DNA of 64,000 bases from Fasciolopsis buskii (GCA_008360955.1 LUCM01002436.1:124001-188000), one strand, 5' to 3'; counted from the first letter of the stretch, positions 35,847 to 48,653 are shown. Numbers and translations are program-made. Notes: generated by a model from the letters alone, not told the origin.

Positions 35847-37422
35847 TACACGTTTTGTTTACTACTCACCTTTGCTAATAACGGGACAGACTTTTTTCGA
35901 TTTAACAAATTTCTGTTGGACAATATCTTTGTGAACACATTATTCTTGTTAAAGTGCGCGATGAAAACTGGCTATCGCTTGGCAGTAACTTTGAGCAACA
36001 CAGACCTTTGGGCGTGGATAAATGTGTTTTATGAAATCTTAGTTTTTCATACAAAAGCTACAACAAACCAAACGGTACGTAACGTAGTAAGCGGTACAAC
36101 CTCTACTTAAACAATAGTAGAATGATACACAAAAGCAAGAGCAATATTTAATCCCTTGTTAAAAAGTAGTAATGTAGTGACAGGCTTGAGCATTTCCCTT
36201 TCGACAGTATCGAAATGGCGCTGACGATAATGGATCCACTAAGACCCTCGGTTTTGTCTATCTGCTTTATATGTCACAGCGTATCAAGATTAGCATTTGC
36301 GAGGCACATAGTTCTTCTTCTGTACAACTGGGAGTACCTTCCTGTATCTGCGGTTCAAAGCATTTTGTTGTACCCATAAATCCAAATTCATCTCTGTGCA
36401 ACGTGGTCTGTTTAGTTACGTTTCCAACTTAAAGAAAACAAAAATTGGGCAACAAATGATATAGTTGAATACAATATAATATATCAACGTACACTTTCTA
36501 CGAGTATTTTAACTCTGTGTTTGCGTTTCAAGTGCAGTAGATTTTATTGTATCTAATGACGATAATCTAGAACGCGGTCATCATGGGATCGTGCATGAGA
36601 TTGTTCTAAACCAAGCTTTAGTTCAGATTCATCTTTGGTATCATTTACTTCTTTACCACATTTAACATGATACTTCATTAATTCCACTGGTGCACCCTGG
36701 ACGTATTGGATGCATGTTTTGCATTGAAGTAAAACACGTCACGATTCGGTTAGAATACTTTCCAGAACCACAATTTATGAAGCTCCATTACTATTGAAAC
36801 CTGCCTACAGAGACAAACCCGCTAATTTAGGTCAATTGAGGTTAGTTACTTTAGCATTTTGCCAGGGAAACCAAAACCTTTTCATGAATTCCCGTGATCC
36901 TAATGCGAAATCAGGACTCACGAGCATGTGGAAGCTCCACCAAGCGATATGCGTGGCTGTCAGAATCAGTTAAGTCTTTATGTCACATTTTCTATATTTC
37001 CCTGTTTCTTTGTCGCTCTATGTTTAAGCACGGAATTACAGGGCCAACTGGTGCAAATGATCGCCGTTGGTTCGTTGATCAGTGCGAACGATTCTATTTA
37101 TCAGGCATTATTATAAAAATTCAAGCATCACCATTAACTGCGCATGTAAACGACGTAAACCGTTACAGTAAGAGCCAATATCAACAGACAATTTAATGTA
37201 GATAGACATAGACGAGTCCAAGAGTGGTACGAGAATTAATTACTGTCGCCACAAAACACTGCCGTGAGTTAAATGCCGACGACAAAACCACATACCTTCT
37301 ATTTGTGCAGTTCAATAGACGTGCTCCTATGCATCATCAGCAACCTTATTTATCAGCAGCGATAAATAAAGCCAGAGCTCATCAAATCAGAAGTGTGCTG
37401 GTCTTTAGATTTTATTCTGCAG
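35847..37422. other. No recognized feature
   Basis: AT-rich sequence. Hydrophobic open stretches at 36928-37116 are not supported by splice sites in a consistent frame. Confidence 0.35.
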
Positions 37423-37466
37423 TTAAGTGGGCTTCCATGATAGCTACAAATTTGTTTCTCTGCATG
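37423..37466 (+). CDS. Possible short exon before 38108-38281
   Basis: The acceptor TTTTATTCTGCAG and donor CATG|GTGAGC enclose 44 bp reading KWASMIATNLFLCM, ending in phase 0, which fits the phase-0 start of the next candidate. It is very short, so chance is a serious alternative. Confidence 0.18.
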
Positions 37467-38107
37467 GTGAGCAATTCTTTTTGATTTTCTCAGGGACGTC
37501 AGAACCTTAATGGCAGCATCCCAAATGGCGATGATCGGCAGTGAGGCTTGAACCTTACTGTCAAGTTATTTTCCAAAGAACGACCAACAAGCTTCCACCG
37601 AATGAAGCTCCCATGCTACCAGGGTGTTCACCGATCGTTATACTTTGGGCCAAAAGACATGCAACTCATTAAAATCCCATGAAGCTGCCTCACTGTGTTT
37701 GCAAATGTGCTGAACTTCCATATGATTTGCCAAAAACTGGTTGCCGAATTTCTTTTCTTTTCTTATTTGACTCTAACTTTGCTTTTCCAATCCAAATCAT
37801 CAATCTATTTAAACGTGTCAGGCAAATTTTATACATGAATTTTGGGGAAAAATGATCTTTATAAAACTCAATGAAAATATGTGCAAAGCAGGTTCTGTTG
37901 CCCATTGGTCTATCTCTGCAAGCTGTTAGGGTTAAATGAAAACATGTGAATCCATAGCATTTATAATGTTGAATATAGCACTATGTAACCAACGCAGCCT
38001 TGTGAAGCCTTTGTTGTGATCTTGGTGAAGAAAACAAACTCAATAGTCCCTGGTGCATGTTCAATTACTACCCAACAATTTTCAGTTTTATTTTATTTTC
38101 GCTTCAG

Positions 38108-38281
38108 TATCCTGACCATCAAGAAGATGCACCGGAACCGATGAAAAAATGCGCTATGTGCTTGTGTGTACATTTAGGTTCTGGGAAGAGTCAAAGTGAA
38201 CCACCGAATCTATTGGGCGTGGGCCATCATCAGAGTCACCCAATAAACCAACACCATGATCAAGCACAGCCTCCGAATTAG
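38108..38281 (+). CDS. Possible terminal exon of an unrecognized gene
   Basis: A strong polypyrimidine acceptor (TTTTATTTTCGCTTCAG) precedes 57 codons and a TAG. The peptide starts YPDHQEDAPEPMKKCAMCL and ends in a hydrophilic tail rich in His, Gln and Pro. Composition and codon choice look coding, unlike the neighbouring sequence. I do not recognize the family, and convincing upstream exons were not found apart from the weak 37423-37466 candidate. Confidence 0.3.
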   Translation, partial: YPDHQEDAPEPMKKCAMCLCVHLGSGKSQSEPPNLLGVGHHQSHPINQHHDQAQPPN

Positions 38282-38924
38282 CTTTTAAACGGCCGCAATC
38301 AATCAGCTCACCGCAGTTGTATCGCTATAAGCACACTCAGTTCACCTCTTCCATTCAGCTGCTGGTCTAATTGAGTTCCCAATTAGCTACGCGTGCATCA
38401 CTGATGGAGCGTATTTGAGGAGATTTGAACGAACTGCATTTAACAAGACTTCCGGTTGCACTTGAAAGCACTGAATTCCTGCGGGACGTTCACTAATATA
38501 CAGAGCAAAAAACCGATATTTATAGAATTCAAAACCAGGAGGGAATCGGATTATAGGAACACCCTGCTTTTTGCAGGACTGAATCCCAATGTAGCGTTAA
38601 AAAGGGTCCATAGAGTCGGTTTATACAAGATTAAGGATTCAAGGCAGCAAGGTCTTCTTTTTCTGGTCTTAGAATTTCGCCATCAGAAGCCAGATGCTAG
38701 CCAAGGCGGCTGCCATATTCGGTAGCACAGGAGAAAGGGTTATCACATAGTCCCAGGTAGACTTTCAATCGGCCGAATTGGCGATCTTGGTCTATTAAAG
38801 CCGCAATTTAGACCGACATTCTGCGTGCATAGAAAGAATTTTCTATGAAAATTTGCCATGTCGGTGAGAGGCACGGTCTCTAGGAATCCCGATTAGTCCA
38901 TCATTCCCAGGTCAGCACACAATA
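38282..38924. other. No recognized feature
   Basis: Spacer between the exon candidate and the first 4.1 kb duplicated unit. Nothing supported. Confidence 0.4.
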
Positions 38925-39329
38925 TTTGTTAGCAAAGACGTACTGATGTGAAAGACATCTCAAAATCTGATCTGACCGCGTGGCTATTTACACTGTTCTC
39001 CCCAATCAGAACACAAGGAGCGCGAAGATAGACACGTTGCTAACAGAAATACAAAACAATTAGAGCAGTAATAAATCAGCAATAAAAGCATTCAGCCATG
39101 TTGCAGTGTGCGAAGAGCAACGGAAAAAACGTGACCTCTCCGCCAAATTACTATTCACCTCGGACAAGTTTATCGTAAAACATTATAAACGGCACTTTGG
39201 GATTCAAGAAATGCTTGGTGTGAAGATGGCCACACAGAGCACCAAATAAACATGTTGCAAAGACACGACGATTGTCCCAGAAGGTGATTGTTCACGCAAA
39301 CGCATGAAGTATGCATAACGAGTTGGCGG

Positions 39330-40650
39330 GGCTAGTTGAATTCCCTAATGGCCATGAGGCATCAATCATTGCCGTTAAGGGTACTTGTTTATCCAAGGTC
39401 GACCTTATACTCCCAGTCGTACTGGAGAGTTGAACAGTTCATAGGAAAGACGGGAAGGAAGAATATCTGGGTTGGAGATTAGCCTTACTTGCTAGAGAGA
39501 ATATAAGTCACGCGGAGTGGAAAGTGAGACTGTGCATTACAAGTTTCCAACAATGCACCGTTACACTCACATGGTCAAAGAAGATAGTCTACTTGGTATG
39601 TGTATCGCACCCCGATTTTGGTCACTGAAGGTGATAGTCAAATCTTTCAAGCCTTGAGGAGTTTCTGATATTGGGAGGCTTCAAATTACAGCATATAAAA
39701 TGGAAAGTTGAAAAGCGCATTTTCAAACCTTGAGAGGAAGGACGTAGGTCATCTGCATGAAAATTCTGGACAGAACAGCTACAAATTTAACTCTGAGCTT
39801 AGGGCTAGATGTACACTAACTCTACTCAAGAGCGATATAAAGCGGCTGCAGCTCTATTCTTATTTGGGCAGTAGTGATCATGTGATCGTTTAATAAGATC
39901 ATTGTGGCTTCTAAAGGCTGCGCTCAAGATAGAAAGCAAATGGATATGGGAGTTATTCATGAAGGAAGGTTATAGCTGCAAAAAACACGGATGAAATCAG
40001 TGCAAAAAACCCTTGGCAGATAACAAACCAGCCCCTGCTTGTCCTCCAGAACAAGTTTGCATTGTTGAATGGATGATGAAAAGAAGGCGTGCAGGGTGAA
40101 AATGCGCAAGGCTATAAAACGTCGGGGCCGAAAATGGTCCATGACGGAAATCGGGCAAGGAATAAGTTAATCAAAGAAGAAACTAATCTAGAAGGCTAAT
40201 GCAGAATGTCAAGTAAAAATTATTGAGAACAGTTATCCAGATGTACTAAAGAGTAACCTAAGAAATACTATGCAGAGGTAAAACAAAAAGGGTTACTTAG
40301 AGAGCAAACTGGCCCATTAATTGCGAACGGGAACCGTGTTGTTGTAGATGGTTGGAACTGGTCCAAAACATCAAGTGACTACTTTAGCGGCGTATATCGG
40401 ACTGCCATGGGATTTTACGGGGAATAAAATCTCTCATTCCCTCCGCCAGAAATAAACAAACGGCAGGTAACAAATGATATGGCTTGTCTAAACTTGGGGA
40501 CTATAAGCGTTAGTAACTCGGCAGATCCCAGTGAGATCTAACCACTCATTATCAAGCTTTTCGCCGGGCATTTTCGCCAAACCGATTTGCAATTTCTGCT
40601 GGGCAACTCTGCGGCACGGAAACCTACCATAAAACTAGAATACGGCAGGA
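39330..40650 (+). mobile_element. LINE remnant in duplicated unit copy 1 (endonuclease end to RT start)
   Basis: ILGGFKLQHIKWK near 39675 matches the GDFN..H..W end block of LINE endonucleases. YYAEVKQKGLLREQTGPLIA then NGNRVVVDG near 40265-40350 and DYFSGVYRTA match the linker (G.L.D.NG..V.D....A..L..FF..V). EINKRQVTNDMACLNLG and PSEI(stop)PLIIKLFA match the first RT block. Many stops and frameshifts are present. Confidence 0.7.
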
Positions 40651-40724
40651 GAAGTGGCTCTCCACATTAGTCGGGAATTACGGACCAGTGATCCAGACAA
40701 GCGTTCCGTGCAGATGGATTACGT

Positions 40725-40967
40725 ATGTCTGCACCTGACACAGCGTTTTATGTTGTGTCCAGCTCAGCATGGTTTTCTGCTCAGTCCACTGGCTATGGCT
40801 TTACACTGTGCGAACCTATTTTCCCGGATGAAGTAAAGGTGGTGGTGCTTACTGGACGCAATGCTGTAGGCAGTGATATCGTTTCCATATTAAAATGGGC
40901 AAAAGCATGTGAACTGCCGCTCGTTGCACGAAAAATCCGCCCGCATTTAAAATACGAAGAGCCTTAA
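40725..40967 (+). other. Open frame in duplicated unit copy 1, unknown
   Basis: 80 codons, including GYGFTLCEPIFPDEVKVVVL and ILKWAKACELPLVARKIRPH. The sister copy at 60699-60968 has nine extra residues from a 27-bp indel and keeps the frame. It lies where a LINE RT core would be expected but does not align with one. I cannot name it, and it may be non-coding. Confidence 0.2.
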
Positions 40968-43604
40968 AGAAATAAAGATGACGTTTTTGCCAAAAATGCA
41001 GCAGGCAAAATAAAAGAAATTGGAGGTCAAGTTATGCTGGATTTAAAGTGGGCTGATCTATGTTCTGCAATTAGCAGAGACCGTTCATAGACCAAGGCAG
41101 GTGCTGCCGCGCCAAAATACAGAGGGTTTCATTCTTCTTTTGCCTTCGCAAGCAGTCGCTGCAATGCGTGTGCCAGCTACCGACCCTCCAGTTATATGGC
41201 GCTCAAACCTCTGTGGAAAAACAACGGATGCTTGCCTATTTGGTATCTTAACGCAGACTGGGCGCATCTGCATATTTGTGATTCACAGATCTGCTTCTGA
41301 TCCCCAGTTTACCAAGCCCTTTCTTATTAGCAGAGCAGCCCCGTCCTTAGTGTGGCCCTAACCCTGTCTTACCTGTTAACGTGACACTGGTCTGTCAACT
41401 GCGGAATGCAGTCCGCTTCAGACGGCCATATATCGATCTTACCCGTCCCAGCCATTGCGGGTAATTCCATCCATCTATTACTTTTAATACGAGCTTTGGT
41501 GTAAAGAATTACCTTTCTCCAGTTTACCCTGCAACAGATTTCACCATGGATCTCGGGCACAACACCCAGGGTCACCTTCATTCTTGCCATGTCTCTCTTA
41601 GGTGAAAAACTGAGGATTCTATGGGATTTTCTTCTCTACACTCCATATGACCACCGCTCCATTGTTGTTTGTGCACAGATCCGTGTTTTCTCCTGTTTTC
41701 TGGCATTCCGGTCCCCGGTGAACCATCACGGCCACCGTTCTCTCCAAAATTCTGTTAGCTCGTGCACTTATATATGGTGGTGTCTAATTCTGCCTCAGCA
41801 CATCGTTCCTGTGCCTGTGCAGGCCTGTTCAGGTTGCTACTACCGCACAATTCTCTACCTTTGGGCCACTTGTTTTTGCAATCATGTGGAAGAGGGTATT
41901 TCTCGGGTGTTTGAGTTATCGGGACTGCCCTAAGTTAGTACCAAGTTTCCCAGGGCTCTTACAGCCTCCCCAAAATCCAGCTGGTTCTTTTGGGATGATA
42001 CAATAGCGGCCACTCGCGCCATTGTGCACAGTACCAGCTCTAACTAAAAGCTGGCCTCCGACTTTTGCACTTACGAATTCCACTAGCACCGGTCTTGCTG
42101 TTCGCAGTGCTTGCTGTTTTGGATGTCTCACAAATGCTTACTCTATGCATTCTTCTTAAATCAGCGTTCTTAGTCAAACTAACCACCCTTTAAGATCGAT
42201 TGTCTTAACGCGGATCTCGTATTCCGTTTGCTTGTCCTTAACTGTCGTGACCACTTGTGCGTCACTCTCACTCCGCTCTGTACGACTGGAATATTGGAAA
42301 TCCTGACCATTGATCGGTATAATGAAAAGACAGTCGGAAGCGGTATCAGTTTGAGTATATTTTGGCGGGAGCTTGCAGGCGGAGCGTGCGTGAGCAACAC
42401 AATTGGCGACCGCTCTGAGAGGTTAACGTTCGGTTAAACAAGCGATCCGGGGGAACAAATCCATGTTCCACTGTCATCCTTAGAAGACCTCTCACTCTTC
42501 TGGAGTCTAAGTCTCTTCCAGATTAAGACTCTCTTATGTAGAATTACTTGACATTTGGAAAACTCAAGTGTCTACGTCTGACGCTAGGTGGCTTGTGTAC
42601 TCTTCTTATTTTACGGGGGCGACTTTCCAGCCCTTCAACTTTCCCTTTTAGAATATTGATCTCAGCCCCACTCTGGACTGCAGTTTTTGTGGGTTTTAGT
42701 TCCCTTTGCATTGTAGTCAGCCCTACCTTGCACACTCTGCCCTGTTAGTTTAACCTTCGTCCGGCCTTCTAGATAATCTCTGCCGGACATTCAACCACCT
42801 CTATGAATTGCTTTCTTCCTCCTTTATTCAGAGTGTCGGCAGCTTCATCATGTTCGACGATCATAGTTGGTTTGGGAATCTCTTTGATAATGATCACCTC
42901 GTGTGCCGTCTGGCGCCGACCTTACAACTTGGGCAGGCCCACTCCATTCATTCATGCTGTCCGCAAACACCGTTTCACATATAATCAGCGCTCGCTTTAA
43001 AAGCGATGCCAATGACCAAGCACTTTCCGCAGTTACCCGACAGACACGGGCGCGATACTTGAGTAATGACCAGCATTTGTGATGGACATTGGCAGTTAAA
43101 AAAAAGCTTAATTTTGGGATGGAAAGTACCTGTGGTAATCTTATACCGCATGCTTAACATTCTTTTGGCAAACTAAAATCGAAATTTACTTCGCCGCTGG
43201 AAAATAACGTTAATTGTATCCGTAAACTGTTTGTGAAATTTTGGGACCCTTTCGTTTAAGATTGCTCTATAAAACACAGATTAACCAGATGACTTCAGCA
43301 GTGGAGGCAAATAAAGCAATTACTTTTGTTTACAACAGCAAATCGTTGACATCTACTCACCCACAGCAACAAATTTCACATATACACTGTACCCCTCCCC
43401 GAACCATCTTTTAGAATGAGCGCGAAAACTAAGACCACAATTAAATGGTGAGCTCTTTGGTCAAGGTCAGTGCAGCTCAAATCAGTTGGCACAGGATATA
43501 GAAGTGACCTCTACTTCCAGTTCCAGTTCCAGTTTGGATATGACATCAAGAGCTTGGCTACTTGGTATTTAGTAATGGTATGAAATAGAATGTTTTCGTA
43601 AAAT

Positions 43605-43745
43605 AATTCATCGTGTGATATCATCACTCAGCTAACCAATAAGAAACCATGTCCAGCTGCTTCATCCAGCTTGTTAGGAATCATGAATTGGAGTGCATAT
43701 CTACCGCACCCGAACTGGCACGCGAACCCGGGATAAATGAGTCTG
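43605..43745 (+). repeat. Dispersed repeat shared with 10140-10275
   Basis: Same block order as the 10.1 kb copy: GTGTGATATC, AAGAAACCA, CTTCATCC, TTGTTAGGAATCAT, CCCGAACTGG. Confidence 0.5.
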
Positions 43746-43940
43746 AGTTGAAAATATTAGCCAATACGCTACCGGATAATTTCATTTCCAGTTAGATTGC
43801 ACCATCGTCCAGGTTCTTGCACTCAGGGCTCTTCGGATCAAAAAACGATTCGATGCTCGTGTTGCGCATGCTGGCACTGCCTGCAAGCTTCTGTCAAAAC
43901 ATACTCTACCTTATACCGTTCAAGTGTCAGGGTTTTTATT

Positions 43941-44035
43941 ACTGCAGTCGTACAGAGCGGAGTACGGGCGACGCACAAATGGTCACAACGATTAAGGACA
44001 AACAAACGAAATACGAGATCCGCGTTAAGAGAAAA
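43941..44035 (+). repeat. Inverted, diverged copy of 42196-42292
   Basis: About 95 bp at roughly 85% identity to the reverse complement of 42196-42292, and therefore also of 62197-62293. GTCGTACAGAGCGGAGT and TACGAGATCCGCGTTAAGA are shared exactly. The shared frame reads RTERS..DAQ.VTT.KDKQT, with mostly conservative changes, hinting that it once encoded protein. Confidence 0.7.
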
Positions 44036-44079
44036 GGTCTGCTCATATTCCGTGTGTCTCATCTATCAAGATAGCACCT

Positions 44080-45290
44080 ACAGTTGTGTTGAATCTTTGT
44101 CAGCACCTTCATATCTTCTAACAAATGCCGTTTTTCTGCCTGGGCAATACTATAATAGCGGTCGGGCAGACTCCGTGAAAAGGCAAAAATCCTTGGGCCT
44201 CCTAGATTTTACACTACTCCCAAGTTGGTGTAAGGCAAACCGTGCATTCCTGATCGTTTTCTGACATTGCAGGCTGGGTTTGAAGTCCGAACTTACTGTT
44301 ATCCCGGGGTCACTTGCATGCTGCTTTTGTTTCATAGCGATCCGATGCCCAGGTGGACCCATTTTGAAAAGGTGATTAGCTTCTCCAACCATGAACCGCT
44401 GGCTCTTTCTCACTTTAAGCGGAAGGCCCTGTTTTACTGACCACTGTTGAACTTCATTCAGACCTCTGCGGATAGCTTCACTGATTTCTATCCCTAATAG
44501 GAAACGGATTCTCCAACCCGGCGGTTGTGTCGCTTACTTATATCTGGAAGATTTCCCCTCCGTCTTCACCATCCATCATATTTCGCACTTCGGGCATTAG
44601 GCTAACCAAGCAAAACACGAACGTTTGGGCCAAAACCACGTTGTTCTACTATCCCTAGCTTGCTTGCCTCCAGGTGGTTGCCTGGTTGTACTGCGCAGGC
44701 CCCTCTCAACGGCTTTTGGCTAGGTGGATGTCATACTCATTGGCCTATAGCTTTTAAAGCCAACTCTGACGTCCAACGACAACCAGTGCGAGGGACACCG
44801 CTCCTCGTCCGGCGACGCATCAAATGGCTGGTTGTATGGTTTCTCCGGGTTGTTTGCTAGCGATGTTACTATCGTTGGTTAGATCCCGTTAGACCCCACT
44901 GCTTTCAACCCTTTCATTTGTTTCAGGCTGTCCGATACCTGTTTCAGCATGATACCCCGCCTAACTGTGTCCTGAACGGTGACCTCTTCCACTTGTTGTT
45001 ATCTTGTTTTTGTGTCTGCTCCCATTCGTCATGCACCCCGATTTCCGGATTTTACTTCGCACTCAGTTCCCTTTTTTCTCCTAACGCTACTCCCGGTGAG
45101 CTAACACTTCCGTTTTACCGTCATCAACGAGTACTTTCTTCGAGGCCTTAATTACTCCCAGCCCTATCTGCTCAACGCAGCCTACGCGTTTATGCTCTTC
45201 TTTTACTTCCGTTGCCAGCTCATCTTCTTTATTGCAGGGTGAATGATAATCCTCACCCCCTACACATTTTTTGGTAACCAGTTGCAATCA
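44080..45290 (-). mobile_element. CR1-like LINE pol remnant (linker, RT, thumb)
   Basis: Minus-strand order: LATEVKEEHKRVG...KKVLVDDGKTEVLA (linker, about 45.2 kb), LKAVGSNGI(stop)PTIV and FKSYRPMSMTS (first RT blocks, about 44.75-44.9 kb), then LNEVQQWSVKQGLPL (about 44.45 kb), ITVSSDFKPSLQCQK (the DLGV.V...LK block, about 44.28 kb) and SARPLL(stop)YC (VRP.LEYC). The core between the first blocks and YADD appears deleted. Dead. Confidence 0.8.
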
Positions 45291-47795
45291 GCGTCGCCCA
45301 ACTCAGCGCTCTATTTATCTTCCAATCGTCACAAGGTTTGCCGTTTGCTTATTTGAGTATTCCCCAGGGCGGCAGTTCGCATGAATGTTGCGAGCTGGGC
45401 AAACCCAACTTAACTTTTCGCACTGTTAGTATAGCTCGTAAATATCTTCCCTCACGTCCATAAACGCAGTGGAACCCTTTGCTGCACGTGTCATATCTAA
45501 CTCCGGTTAACACCCTGCATTTGGGTCAAGTAGGCCTCTTGCATTTCCCGTCCTGTCCAGGGCTTCTCTCCTAGCATCTGGCTGGTATGACTTTCCCAGT
45601 CGGCCTACTCATAGATCAAAACAGTCCCGAGTCAAATAAAACAGGAATCAACGACAGCCACTCTTGTATAACCGCCTCTTGGCTTCAGTGGAAACGAATG
45701 GTTACTCGGGGGCAAGAAAATTTTCGGCCACTTATATTTTACACATTTTTTTTACTGTTTTCCGGTGTTTCCTATTTGATAACGTATTTTTTCGGATTCC
45801 CTGACCTTGCTTTATATCTGATCTATCAGACCGTAAAGACCAAACGCGCGTCTTGATTTCATTCAATGGTATGCATCGAGACTGACTTCCGTATTGGCGA
45901 GCATTATTTACTCCGATTCACCCTAGCATTCCAGCGACCGATTTCTGCCGCAGACGAGTAATATTGAAATGAGACCTCATCTCGTGCCCTTGGTCAGAGA
46001 ATAATTAATTCTTGGGCGTTCCAAAATGGGCTTTCTCTGTGAAACACTAAACAGGCATATGCCAAATCGAGATATACCAACTCACCTCTTTTCACTTCTG
46101 ATTTAACTCTAAGCGTGTGTCTCAACAGTACATCTAGACAACATATTCCATCCATTAACCGCTCTACTGCATAAGAAGTGCTCTATAGCGGCAAAAATAG
46201 CAATGCTTCATAATTTTCTTTCAATTTCCCCTATTTTTGAGACAAGGCCCTCACTAAAACCAGTCGCAGGATGAACTCCACAGAGGAACCTAGTAACCTT
46301 GGAAGTCAGAATCATATCCTTCCGTGTCCATCGGTGTTGGAATTAGAACAAGCCTAAGTGTTTCAACCTCTGTTCGTAGTTTTTTAAAATTTAACAATTA
46401 GTCATGCTTGTGGCTAGTGGTTGCGCCCTCTGTAAGCAGTCCTTCTCCTTTGAGGAGAATGGTGACCACGTCTGAACGCAGTACTCCGAGTGTGGCCTGA
46501 AGAAATCTCTACGCCAAGGGACAAAACTTCGCATTTCAGTAAGGCCGTGATGACATAGGTCTCAAAAGCTCTCTCATGACTTTCTTTGCAGCCGCCGTGC
46601 ACTGGCTACCCCACACAATTTCCCAAAATCTCTAACCTACAGACCAAAACCACCCTCAAGTCATTGCTGTTTCATCAGAATCCGCTACATGAGAGGTACT
46701 AAGAGGATTCACTTTTGTCAGTAGACTGTTTCAGTTTGGCAAAAATAAAATAATTAACCTAGCACACTTGAATAAATTTGGAGTCAAGTTTCATTTAGGT
46801 GCAAGTCGGGACTTTCCCTAATCGAAAATTCTTTTGCTCGTCATCAAAAATTTTGCGAGACACCCATTTTTCTCATAATCTTCAAATATCAAAAGTTGTT
46901 TGGCCACTTTCAGGTGTATACTCGCTAACAGAATACTTGACGAAAGAACTTGTTTAAATGAGCTCGTTAGTACGAATGAGTTTAATCTGGAATAAGTTCA
47001 AGCGCTACTCTGAACAAATCCAAACAGGCTTTGTAATCCGTCGGGTTTCCGTTTTTTGTTTCCGGACGAGAATAACCTGGAAATCGAGGTCATCTATATC
47101 CAACTGACTGTAATTCCGTCTACAACCATACATAATCAAACTGCAAACGAGTGTAGTATTTTATTATTCGATATATATCTATACATATATGTGTATTTAT
47201 AGCCCATAAACATTAAGGTACTTCGAAGCAGTAAAATACAAATTCTTCGAGTCCATGGCAATCGGCGAGGATCGAACAGGCAACGGCAGCCGGAACGAAA
47301 TCATGTTCAAGGCTAAGTTCAGAGCGTTTATCACAGCGTACTAAATTTTGCTGAAATCGGATCTAATTAAGAATCGCGAATCATTGGGGATTTCTGATTA
47401 TGAGCAACTTAGATCTATTTTAAAGGTAACCTGAGTTCATGTTATGCCCAACGACCAAAGTAGGAACCAATCTCGCATCGCCTACCTGTCAGTGCACATG
47501 GAACATGAATAACCAGTTTAGTTCAGATTTTGCCACCATTAACCTAGCATCAATGTGCTCAGGTTTTGACTGATACCTCACAGCACCGCTTATATGGAAT
47601 GGAAGAGCAGAACCAGGAGTGGTGAGAAATCAAGTGCATATGCATATGAGAAGCTAGATTTCGAGCGTAAAAACACAACTGACTGGAGCATTCAGTTATA
47701 TCACCTACTGTCTTCAGCCATCGTCTAAGAGGAACTTGAGGACCTGAACGGGGTAGTCTAACTACGCCAAAATGGGCTAGTCTATTCGCTTTTAA
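45291..47795. other. No supported gene
   Basis: Contains a 38-bp segment at 46628-46665 that recurs at 49408-49445, and an AT-rich microsatellite-like stretch at about 47168-47195. Short open frames have no recognizable motif. Confidence 0.4.
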
Positions 47796-48160
47796 TCATG
47801 TCATCAATTGACCGCCTGGAAAAGTTTCCGCACCACTACCTGCCTCGAACAGCGTATGCCAAGGCAGCCGATCTGTGAACATACGGGAAATATATTTCAA
47901 CCGTTTCAACCTGTTCACATTCAGCTCAAGTCCTAAGGCCTGAAACTTAAGATCTAGTACTTTATGCCCAACCTCCGAATTAGCCAGGAAATTCTCCCGA
48001 CATATTCCATCAATACTACAAATACAACGGCGTCCAAACGCAAAGGTCCTCGTATATCCGCTGACCCTACATGCCATGTTTCTGAGCCGCAAAGCAGCAC
48101 CGACCTCATTGGTACGGAAAAAATCCATCTCTGATCGAAATTCGGATGTCACGCGGACAC
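47796..48160 (-). mobile_element. RTE-like LINE C-terminal fragment
   Basis: The 118-codon minus-strand frame follows the post-RT region of fluke RTE-like elements: FGRRCICSIDGICRENFLAN, then SEVGHKVLDLK, NVNRLKRLKYISRMFTDRLP and GGQLMT, matching the usual RCLR.I..I.W....SN.EVR..VLG, LNRLRWLGHVLRM...RLP and GGQ..TW order. No catalytic RT region remains. Confidence 0.75.
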
Positions 48161-48473
48161 CAAAGATGACTCAAATCGGTGAATGCTGATCCAGCTGAAG
48201 TCGGCGTCACTTATGTCGATATAGATAAAAACTTGACCGAATATTACACTCAAAAACAACAATCAGTTTGGCTTTCACATTAAAATGGACTGGATCGAGT
48301 ACGAAAGGAACTAGCTAAAAAGCGCTAGGCATAGGCAGCCGCCTTTGGAAAAAGCCATGAAGTCGGTGGGTCCTTTTCAAGTGGTAAATTAAACTGTCAT
48401 CAATTTGAGTTCAGAACAAATCTTAGAACTGATCTTCAAGTCTTGAAGAATGTTAATCGCATCAATAGAAATA

Positions 48474-48653
48474 TCTCTTTTATCTTTCTTCTATTATTTT
48501 AATAATGGAATATTAATGTAAGCCAGTTTTCAGGAGGTGGACGTCCGACAACAGCAGGCTGTCAAGTGGATAAGTTGGCGGTGGGAGGACTAGAATCCGC
48601 GACCTTCACGTCCAAACGCCACGACCTAATCCGCTTGGACATCGCCGGCCAAT
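48474..48653 (-). mobile_element. tRNA-derived SINE, copy 4
   Basis: Same family and same strand as the other three. Head GGCCGGCGATGTCCAAGCGG (A box), GACGTGAAGGTC in the variable-arm position, a mutated B box GGATTCTAGTCC, then CACCTCCTGAAAACTGG in the body and an A-rich end. Confidence 0.82.

Larger units (their letters stand above)
38925..43031 (+). repeat. 4.1 kb duplicated unit, copy 1
   Basis: Nearly identical to 58902-63032 in direct orientation. By eye only about 10-15 substitutions separate them across most of the length, plus a short rearranged patch near 39147-39168 and a 27-bp indel at about 40790. The left part is a decayed LINE (see 39330-40650). The right part has no intact known protein. 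A segment at 41310-41508 recurs in diverged form at 63036-63231, and 42196-42292 recurs inverted at 43941-44035. Boundaries are sharp: TTTGTTAGCAAAGAC on the left and CTTTCCGCA on the right. No target-site duplication was found. Confidence 0.93.
43032..44079. other. Repeat-derived spacer
   Basis: Holds a dispersed repeat at 43605-43745 (shared with 10140-10275) and, at 43941-44035, an inverted diverged copy of 42196-42292. No gene was recognized. Confidence 0.5.
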
